Below are positions 1 to 5,685 of a stretch of 13,475 nucleotides of DNA, one piece after another. Under the pieces are notes generated by a model. That model did not search any database and had not been told where the DNA came from. It saw only the letters and a program-made list of their open reading frames with translations. Each line of letters starts with the position of its first letter. The stretch's first letter is position 1. Where the stretch lies: the NCBI GenBank assembly GCA_029983555.1, contig JASBZH010000038.1, positions 1 to 13,475 of the forward strand. Reading direction: 5' to 3'. This DNA comes from Peptoniphilus sp. GTDB taxonomy: Bacteria; Bacillota; Clostridia; Tissierellales; Peptoniphilaceae. A program made the translations under genes and the position numbers.

Positions 1-103
1 GAATGTCCACATCTCTTTTAATTTATATTGTATTTTACCTAATTATATATTAAATAGAACTTGCCAATTATTATTAAATTTTATAAAGTATCTCCAAAAA
101 ACT

Positions 104-973
104 CTAATTTATTATAATTGTAAAAATATACCTATTATCTTTTACTATTATTTCATAATCATATTTTAGTTTATCCAAAGCCTCTTTAACTATAGATAGA
201 CCAAGACCTGTCGATTTTCTCGAATTATCTAAAACTCTCATTCTATCAAGTAGATATATATAATTTCCATCTTCTAAATCAGTATCATTTGAAAAGATAA
301 TTTTTAATGAGTCTATTCTTTCTATCTTAACTTCATTGTTGCCAAGAGAATACTTATACATATTATCTAACAAATTGTTAAAAACAATAGATAGAAGTTT
401 TTTAGATGAATAAATTACTTCGTCCTCTTCTAAAATATCAACAGCTATACTCTTACCTGCTTCACTAAAGACATCATAATAATTTATAAGAGACGCGTTT
501 AAAACTTCATTTAGCTTAAGCTTTTCATATTCACTCCCATAAGATCCACTGGCAATAAGTGAATATTCATAAAATTTTTCAATTAAATCTTTAAGTTGAT
601 TTGCCTTTACAAGAGATATATCCAGATACCTCTTGTTATCCTCATCCTCTTCATCAATTAGGCTTAAATATCCAATTATTGAAGTAAGAGGAGTTCTCAA
701 ATCGTGAGACAAGTTAGCTAAAAGATCCCTATAATCTTTGTCAAGTTGTATAATCTCCTTGTTCTTTTCATTGATTTCATAAAGGATCTTTTCATAGATC
801 TCTGAGATCTCTTTTTGAGTATCATTAAAATCTGAATTGTCTATCCTTGAAAGATCCATATTTTCTTTTTTTAACTTCAAATCCTCTAAAAGTTTTTCAT
901 TAGATTTTTGTAGCTTTACATATTTAATTGTAATAAAAATTATAATTAAAATTAAACAAATTACTAAAATTAT
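104..973 (-). CDS. Membrane-anchored sensor histidine kinase of a peptide-antibiotic (BcrS/LanK-like) two-component system
   Basis: Sensor kinase expected to autophosphorylate on histidine and pass phosphate to the response regulator at 2817-3500. Residue numbers here count from the in-frame TTG at 880: H-box SHDLRTPL with the phospho-histidine at about 59, N-box NNLLDNMYKYS at about 168-178, G2 box STGLGLSIVKEA at about 223-234. The G1 (DxGxG) box is not clear. The TTG at 880 has only a badly spaced GAGGA and is unlikely to be the start. In-frame codons before it encode a hydrophobic stretch rich in I, L and V (about 973-915), typical of the one-helix anchor of this kinase class. A good site, AAAGGAAGAAG, lies 7-10 nt before ATA (973) and ATT (970), and a TAG at 991-989 closes the frame. 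I therefore place the start at 973, giving about 289 residues, with a non-ATG initiation codon. The gene follows the permease by about 20 nt as the last gene of the transport operon. Family is secure; the start is inferred. Confidence 0.85.
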   Translation of the reverse strand: MILVICLILIIIFITIKYVKLQKSNEKLLEDLKLKKENMDLSRIDNSDFNDTQKEISEIYEKILYEINEKNKEIIQLDKDYRDLLANLSHDLRTPLTSIIGYLSLIDEEDEDNKRYLDISLVKANQLKDLIEKFYEYSLIASGSYGSEYEKLKLNEVLNASLINYYDVFSEAGKSIAVDILEEDEVIYSSKKLLSIVFNNLLDNMYKYSLGNNEVKIERIDSLKIIFSNDTDLEDGNYIYLLDRMRVLDNSRKSTGLGLSIVKEALDKLKYDYEIIVKDNRYIFTIIIN

Positions 974-992
974 AGGACTTCTTCCTTTCTAA

Positions 993-1805
993 TTAATCTA
1001 AATCTCTCGTCCTCATTAAATAAATAGATAGAGCCATAAATAAAATTATAAAAAATACAGATAAAATAATTTGCACTCTAAAATCTGCAAAACTTAGACT
1101 AGCAGTTCCACTTAAAGTCACAAGAGACGATGCAATTTTAAACGCACTAGATGGCATGTAAGTGGAAATTTCCATAATAATTTGTGATCTTAAAATCATT
1201 CCCAAGTATTTTACAATTGAGTCTAAAAACACTGTATAAATGATTGTAATAGCTGACCATACAAATTCACCACTTATTTGCAGTGCCAACAAATTCATAA
1301 ATGCAATTCCTGAAATCATTGGAAGAGATAAAATTGCAATACTGTTTATTAAATCAATTATATATTTTACTGAATTACCGTCAAGACCATATAAAATCTT
1401 TACTATCAACACATGAAGACCAAAAATTGCAATTGCAAAGATTATACAAAAAATTATACTTTCAATGAATTTTGAAATGGCAATAGCTTCTTTAGAAATC
1501 CCACATTCAACAGCTCTTAACATTCCCCTTTCTTTTTTTTCTTCTACATAAAATATAGATGAAACTATAAAAGCAACATATGGGAGCATAGTTACTACAG
1601 CTTGATTTGCAATAATTATAAGAAGTTCACTTGGCGTATAACCCATTGCTTGCTGACCAGGGCTTAAAAGATTATTTTGTCCTCCCAAAGATCTAAATAA
1701 TAATATATTCACAATTACTACAAATGCAACTGCTATAAGTAATCCTATTTCTGTGTTTCTCCTTGAAAGAGCTCTTTTAAAATCGGTCTTAAAGTATTTA
1801 TTCAT
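993..1805 (-). CDS. ABC-2 type permease, peptide-antibiotic/lantibiotic-immunity exporter (BcrB/LanE-G-like)
   Basis: Integral membrane subunit of 270 residues, expected to pair with the ATPase encoded just upstream to expel a membrane-active peptide or similar compound. About six hydrophobic segments are visible: near residues 20-38, 60-87, 108-136, 147-176, 181-200 and 245-265. An EEKKERGMLR stretch after the second segment matches the cytoplasmic coupling loop common in ABC-2 permeases. The ATG overlaps the last 8 nt of the ATPase gene, with GGGAGG 5 nt before it, so the two are translationally coupled. Only one permease gene is present, so the transporter is presumably a homodimer in the membrane, as in BcrAB-type systems, rather than a LanEG pair. 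Substrate is unknown. Confidence 0.85.
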   Translation of the reverse strand: MNKYFKTDFKRALSRRNTEIGLLIAVAFVVIVNILLFRSLGGQNNLLSPGQQAMGYTPSELLIIIANQAVVTMLPYVAFIVSSIFYVEEKKERGMLRAVECGISKEAIAISKFIESIIFCIIFAIAIFGLHVLIVKILYGLDGNSVKYIIDLINSIAILSLPMISGIAFMNLLALQISGEFVWSAITIIYTVFLDSIVKYLGMILRSQIIMEISTYMPSSAFKIASSLVTLSGTASLSFADFRVQIILSVFFIILFMALSIYLMRTRDLD

Positions 1806-2715
1806 TTTGACCTCCCATTAATTTTACATAATATTCCTCTAGAGTAGATTTTTTGTGATAGATTTCATTTAAATAAACATTATTCTTCGCCATTTCCATT
1901 TGAATTGTAAGAATATCAATGTCATCAAATACTCTTATCTCGCCTTTATTCATTACCTTAAAATCTTGTATGCCTAAATTTTCTTCCAAAATATTTACTA
2001 TTTTATTTAAATTCTTGTCTTCTCCTACAATTTTTATATAGTCCTTAACTTTAGACTCAAGCTCTTCTCTTGTAATTTCCTCTAGCATCTTACCGCTTTT
2101 TATAAAGCCAATTCTATTTGCTATTAAGGAAAGCTCATTTAAGATGTGAGAAGATACTACAATTGTCGTGTTCCACTCTTTGTTTATCTTAATTAAAAAA
2201 TTTCTAAGTTCAACAATTCCCTCAGGGTCAAGTCCATTAATCGGCTCATCTAATATTAAAACTCTAGGCCTATTCATAAGTGAAGCAACAATACCAAGCC
2301 TTTGTTTCATTCCAGTTGAATAAGTTTTTACTTTTTTATTTAACGCATGATCAATTTTAAAGAATTTTGCTATCTCAAATGTTTCCTTAGGAACTTCAAT
2401 CCCTTTTAAATCTGCAATATATTTTAAATTTTGAATCCCAGTAAAATATGAATAAAAAGATGCTTCTTCTACCAAAAATCCAAAGCTATTTCTTACTTCT
2501 ATATTTTTATCTAGATCTTTGTCAAATACACTAACTTCACCATCATCTTTATCTATATAACCTGCCAATATTTTAAGTAAAGTGGATTTTCCTGCTCCAT
2601 TTGCACCAACCAATCCATAAATATCTCCATCATATAGATTAAAATTTAAATTATCCAGTGCTTTTGTATTCGAATAACTTTTGTTTAAATTTTTAATTTC
2701 AAGAATTTTTTCCAT
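1798..2715 (-). CDS. ABC transporter ATPase, BcrA/LanF-like peptide-antibiotic resistance type
   Basis: Nucleotide-binding subunit of about 305 residues that powers the permease encoded next. Counting from the ATG at 2715: Walker A GANGAGKST at about 37-45, signature YSTGMKQR at about 132-139, Walker B LILDEP at about 153-158, H-loop SSH ending at about 190. The Q-loop position (FGFLVEEASFY, about 78-88) has glutamate instead of glutamine, the 'E-loop' known for LanF/BcrA-type ATPases, which supports a role in peptide-antibiotic resistance. A C-terminal extension of about 90 residues follows the ATPase core. An in-frame TTG lies 6 nt upstream at 2721, but AGGAGG sits 7 nt before the ATG and only 1 nt before the TTG, so the ATG is chosen. 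The gene follows a terminator and a direct repeat, so it is probably the first gene of its own operon. Confidence 0.9.
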   Translation of the reverse strand: MEKILEIKNLNKSYSNTKALDNLNFNLYDGDIYGLVGANGAGKSTLLKILAGYIDKDDGEVSVFDKDLDKNIEVRNSFGFLVEEASFYSYFTGIQNLKYIADLKGIEVPKETFEIAKFFKIDHALNKKVKTYSTGMKQRLGIVASLMNRPRVLILDEPINGLDPEGIVELRNFLIKINKEWNTTIVVSSHILNELSLIANRIGFIKSGKMLEEITREELESKVKDYIKIVGEDKNLNKIVNILEENLGIQDFKVMNKGEIRVFDDIDILTIQMEMAKNNVYLNEIYHKKSTLEEYYVKLMGGQNE

Positions 2716-2770
2716 AACCAAACCTCCTAAGATTATTATCTAATACAAAGTTTAATAAATACTTAAAAAG

Positions 2771-2790
2771 TTCTAAAGACTTTCTAAAGA
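2771..2790 (-). promoter_or_regulatory. Candidate response-regulator binding site: direct repeat upstream of the ABC-kinase operon
   Basis: Two perfect copies of TTCTAAAGA (plus-strand 2771-2779 and 2782-2790) lie head to tail with an 11-bp period, one helical turn. This is the arrangement bound by OmpR/PhoB-family regulators, and such a regulator is encoded immediately upstream. A weak minus-strand promoter can be drawn just downstream (-10-like TATTAG at 2745-2740, poor -35 near 2768-2763), which would put the repeat next to the -35 as in activated promoters. The repeat is seen; its function is inferred. Confidence 0.45.
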
Positions 2791-2816
2791 AAAAAAATCT
2801 AGGCTAAGCCTAGATT
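2791..2816 (-). terminator. Rho-independent terminator after the response regulator gene
   Basis: A 9-bp perfect stem, AATCTAGGC (2796-2804) with GCCTAGATT (2808-2816), and a 3-nt loop is followed on the minus strand by a run of T. It begins directly after the TAG of the response regulator gene and separates it from the ABC genes. Confidence 0.85.
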
Positions 2817-3500
2817 CTAAATTAGTTTGTATCCAATCGACCAAACAGTCTTTATATAATTTTCTCCCGATGCCTTTTTTAATTTTGACCTAAGATTTGA
2901 GATATGCGCATTTATAGTATCTGAATCGAAAAAGTATTCATCTTCCCACACTTCTTCATATAGATTTTCGCGCGTGAAAATTCTGTCTGGATTTTGCATT
3001 AGTAGCAAAAGAATTTTATATTCTATGGGAGTTAATTTAATAGGCTTATTTTTAACTTCAACAGACATTGAATTCAGATCTATGTGTATATCTTTATACG
3101 AAAGCTCATCCTTATTATTGTCTTTCTCACCGTTAAAGTCTTTATATCTTCTGATATTGGCCTCAACAATTGCGATTAACTCGTCTTTATCAAATGGCTT
3201 TTCGATAAAGGCATCTGCCCCCATCTTTAGTACATTTATCTTTGACTCCTTAGAAATTTTAGCACTGAGTACAATTACAGGAAGTTTTTTATCTCTTCTT
3301 AGAGATTCTAAAAATTCTTCTCCACTAATTTCAGGCATCATCAAATCTAAAAGTATTAAGTCAAAATCATGTATCTGTAAAAACAAGTTTGCTTCTCTTG
3401 CATTTAATGCTCCAAAAGCCTCGTACCCATTTTTCTTTAAGATTTCAACTACAAGATCATTGATATCTCTATCATCTTCAACAACTAAAATTTTTTCCAC
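2817..3500 (-). CDS. OmpR/PhoB-family response regulator
   Basis: DNA-binding response regulator of 227 residues. The receiver domain (about 1-115) has acidic pocket D9/D10, phospho-acceptor D52 in LLDLMMP, S79 and K101 in EKPFD. The winged-helix output domain (about 130-227) carries LTPIEYKILLLL, the recognition-helix region DTINAHISNLRSKL, and the terminal SIGYKLI. The start is GTG at 3500 behind AAGGTG. Its likely partner is the kinase at 104-973, and its likely target is the transport operon behind the direct repeat at 2771-2790. It lies 34 nt behind proA on the same strand with no convincing promoter between them and its own terminator after it, so it is probably transcribed with proBA. 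Pairing with the kinase is inferred from neighbourhood and family. Confidence 0.92.
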   Translation of the reverse strand: MEKILVVEDDRDINDLVVEILKKNGYEAFGALNAREANLFLQIHDFDLILLDLMMPEISGEEFLESLRRDKKLPVIVLSAKISKESKINVLKMGADAFIEKPFDKDELIAIVEANIRRYKDFNGEKDNNKDELSYKDIHIDLNSMSVEVKNKPIKLTPIEYKILLLLMQNPDRIFTRENLYEEVWEDEYFFDSDTINAHISNLRSKLKKASGENYIKTVWSIGYKLI

Positions 3501-3534
3501 AATATCACCTTAAATGCAAATCTTATATGTCTAA

Positions 3535-4791
3535 TTATTCTCTAATCTGTCCATTTCCAAAAATTATATATTTGTAGCTTACTAATTCGTCTAAACCTAC
3601 AGGTCCTCTAGCATGAAGTTTTTGAGTTGAAATTCCAAGTTCTGCTCCCTTTCCAAATTCTCCACCATCAGTAAACCTAGTAGATGCATTTACATATACA
3701 GAGCTTGAATCCACTTCATCTAAAAACTTCATGGCATTTTCATAAGATTCTGTTACGATTGCTTCAGAATGACCTGTAGAATACTTTGCAATATGATCTA
3801 TTGCCTCGTCAATATCTCCAACAGTTTTTACTGAAAAGGCATAATCTAAATATTCTTTTCCAAAATCCTCCTCAGTTGCCGACACAGCTTTATTTATTTT
3901 ATCAATTGATTTTTCATCTGCATAAACTTTTAGATTAAATTCTTCAACAATTTTATTTAAACCATCGTAAAAAGATTTATCAAGGTTTTCATTTAAAACC
4001 AATGATTCCATAGCATTACAAACTCCAACACGAGTTGTCTTCGCATTTTTAACTATATCAAGAGCTTTCTTAATATCAGCATCCTCATCAACATATACGT
4101 GACAGTTTCCAACTCCAGTCTCTATTACTGGTACTTTTGCATTTTCTACTACAGAATTAATTAATGATGCTGATCCTCGTGGTATCAAAAGATCCACATA
4201 TCCCTTTAACTTCATAAGTTCTACAGACGACTTTCTTGAGGTATCTTTTATTATTTGCACAAAATCTTCATTATATCCTGCGTTTCTAATTCCCTGTCTT
4301 ATTGAATTTGCTATTGCAATATTTGAATTTATGGCCTCCTTGCCACCTCTTAAGATTATTGCACTGGACGCCTTTAAAGAAAGTATGGACGCATCGAGTG
4401 TCACATTTGGCCTTGCTTCATATATTATTGCAATTACACCAATTGGAACAGTCTTTTTTGCAATTTTAAGACCTACGTAATTTTCTTCCATAGATAAGAC
4501 TCTTCCCACTGGATCTTTATATTTCATAATATCATCAATAGCCTTTGCCATAGATTGAATTCTCTCTTCATTTAAAAGAAGTCTATCTACAAGACCATCA
4601 GGCATATTATTGTCTCTTCCAGCTTCAACATCCTTCTTATTTTCTTCCAATATATATTCGGTATTTGCAATTAAAGATTTTTTAATTTCATTTAAAATTC
4701 TATTTTTTTCGCCTTTAGATATTTTTGCAAGCTCTCTAGAAGCATTTTTGGCAACTTCGCCAATCTCTTTAACACTTAAAGTACGTTCCAA
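3535..4791 (-). CDS. proA: Glutamate-5-semialdehyde dehydrogenase (gamma-glutamyl phosphate reductase)
   Basis: Second enzyme of proline synthesis: it reduces gamma-glutamyl phosphate with NADPH to glutamate-5-semialdehyde, which cyclises to pyrroline-5-carboxylate. At 418 residues it is full family length. The catalytic cysteine is C258 in RVGVCNAMESL. Other ProA hallmarks are IYEARPNVT near 123-131, LIPRGSASLI near 202-211, and the C-terminal FTDGGEFGKGAELGISTQKL followed by HARGP. The start is TTG at 4791 with AGGGTG 6 nt upstream, inside the end of proB; the genes overlap by 23 nt, indicating coupled translation. proC is not in the window. Confidence 0.97.
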   Translation of the reverse strand: MERTLSVKEIGEVAKNASRELAKISKGEKNRILNEIKKSLIANTEYILEENKKDVEAGRDNNMPDGLVDRLLLNEERIQSMAKAIDDIMKYKDPVGRVLSMEENYVGLKIAKKTVPIGVIAIIYEARPNVTLDASILSLKASSAIILRGGKEAINSNIAIANSIRQGIRNAGYNEDFVQIIKDTSRKSSVELMKLKGYVDLLIPRGSASLINSVVENAKVPVIETGVGNCHVYVDEDADIKKALDIVKNAKTTRVGVCNAMESLVLNENLDKSFYDGLNKIVEEFNLKVYADEKSIDKINKAVSATEEDFGKEYLDYAFSVKTVGDIDEAIDHIAKYSTGHSEAIVTESYENAMKFLDEVDSSSVYVNASTRFTDGGEFGKGAELGISTQKLHARGPVGLDELVSYKYIIFGNGQIRE

Positions 4792-5551
4792 CTAAATCAC
4801 CCTTTACTATATCTCTAATCACTTTCATATTTTCTCCAGATGCAATAACTACCTCTATATTTTTTTCAAGAGCAAGAGTTGCAGCTTTAATTTTTGTCTG
4901 CATTCCTCCCGTTCCTACATCAGAATCTGTATCTTTTGCCAAGTTTTTAACTTCATTTATATCTGTAACTTCTCTAATTATCTTAGCATCTTTATTTTTT
5001 CTAGGATCGTCTGTATAAAGTCCCTCAATGTCTGTTAACATTATCAAAAGATCCGCATCTACTAATCTTGCAATTATAGCAGACAAAGTGTCATTGTCAC
5101 CGAATTTTATTTCATAAGTAGAGATACTGTCATTTTCATTAATTATAGGTATTACACCCATGCCTATTAATTTTTCGAGAGTATTCTTTGCATTTTTTCT
5201 CATCTCATCGTCTATTTCAATCTGTCTAGTTAGTAGAATTTGAGCTGAATTGTATCCGTATGTTATTAAACTCCTGTCATAGATATTTGTAAGAGCAACT
5301 TGTCCAACTGCTGCAGCTGCTTGTTTTTCAGAAGTTTTTGTAGGTCTCTTATCTAATTTTAATTTTGCACGACCCGCAGCTATAGCACCACTTGAAACTA
5401 AAACTACGTCTATACCATTATTTTCGAGGTTTGCAAGTTCATAACAAAGCTCATCTATTTTTTGAAGATTAATCCTTCCGTTGTCATGTGTGATTGAAGA
5501 TGATCCAACTTTTATAACAATTTTTTTTAATTTATTTTTAAATTTTCTCAT
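4769..5551 (-). CDS. proB: Glutamate 5-kinase, short form without PUA domain
   Basis: First and usually feedback-inhibited step of proline synthesis, phosphorylating the gamma-carboxyl of glutamate with ATP. The 260 residues form a single amino-acid-kinase domain: VIKVGSSSIT near the N-terminus, LVSSGAIAAGR near 50-60, NENDSIS and FGDNDTLSA in the middle, and MLTDIEGLYTDDPR and GTGGMQTKIKAA towards the end. Many bacterial ProB proteins (about 370 residues) continue into an RNA-binding-like PUA domain; this one stops at the kinase domain, as in a known shorter class. ATG at 5551 is preceded by AGGAGA. It is the first gene of a proB-proA(-response regulator) operon. Confidence 0.96.
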   Translation of the reverse strand: MRKFKNKLKKIVIKVGSSSITHDNGRINLQKIDELCYELANLENNGIDVVLVSSGAIAAGRAKLKLDKRPTKTSEKQAAAAVGQVALTNIYDRSLITYGYNSAQILLTRQIEIDDEMRKNAKNTLEKLIGMGVIPIINENDSISTYEIKFGDNDTLSAIIARLVDADLLIMLTDIEGLYTDDPRKNKDAKIIREVTDINEVKNLAKDTDSDVGTGGMQTKIKAATLALEKNIEVVIASGENMKVIRDIVKGDLVGTYFKC

Positions 5552-5576
5552 AATATCTCCTAAAAACTATAACTAT

Positions 5577-5605
5577 ATTATAGCCAAAAATTTTAAATTT
5601 GTTAA
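5577..5605 (-). promoter_or_regulatory. Housekeeping promoter of proBA
   Basis: On the minus strand, -35 TTAACA (5605-5600) and -10 TATAAT (5582-5577) are separated by 17 bp, one mismatch from the sigma-A consensus. The predicted start near 5570 leaves a leader of only about 20 nt, so there is no room for a T-box, riboswitch or attenuator. Confidence 0.75.
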
Positions 5606-5630
5606 AGCTGTATTTAAATAAAGTTATATT

Positions 5631-5656
5631 AACATTGTACTTACTTTTACAATGTT
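5631..5656. promoter_or_regulatory. Inverted repeat overlapping the nfnAB promoter; Rex-like operator candidate
   Basis: A perfect 9-bp inverted repeat, AACATTGTA (5631-5639) and TACAATGTT (5648-5656), with 8 nt between, covers the -35 and spacer of the promoter before the NfnAB gene. Its core TTGTACTTACTTTTACAA keeps the 18-bp frame and outer TTGT...ACAA of Rex operators (TTGTTAA-N4-TTAACAA), matching 10 of the 14 fixed positions. The position suits a repressor. Assignment to Rex is inference. Confidence 0.45.
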
Positions 5657-5663
5657 TTATAAT
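5635..5663 (+). promoter_or_regulatory. Promoter of the fused nfnAB gene
   Basis: -35 TTGTAC (5635-5640), a 17-bp spacer, and a perfect -10 TATAAT (5658-5663). Transcription would start near 5670, just before the GGAGG ribosome binding site at 5674-5678. It is divergent from the proB promoter. Confidence 0.7.
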
Positions 5664-5685
5664 TATATCAGATGGAGGTATTTAA

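Noticed and set aside
1..103. Possible start of a further minus-strand gene at the left edge (ATG/GTG near 10-14)
   Set aside because: Only a few codons are inside the window, with no convincing ribosome binding site or promoter. I also see no clear terminator for the kinase gene here.
2974..3513. 179-codon open frame on the plus strand opposite the response regulator gene
   Set aside because: It is antisense to a complete response regulator with intact motifs, has no ribosome binding site, and its translation is a low-complexity Ser/Leu/Ile-rich shadow.
5552..5685. Riboswitch or T-box leader in front of proB or nfnAB
   Set aside because: Both predicted leaders are about 20 nt or less; the region is taken up by two divergent promoters and an operator.
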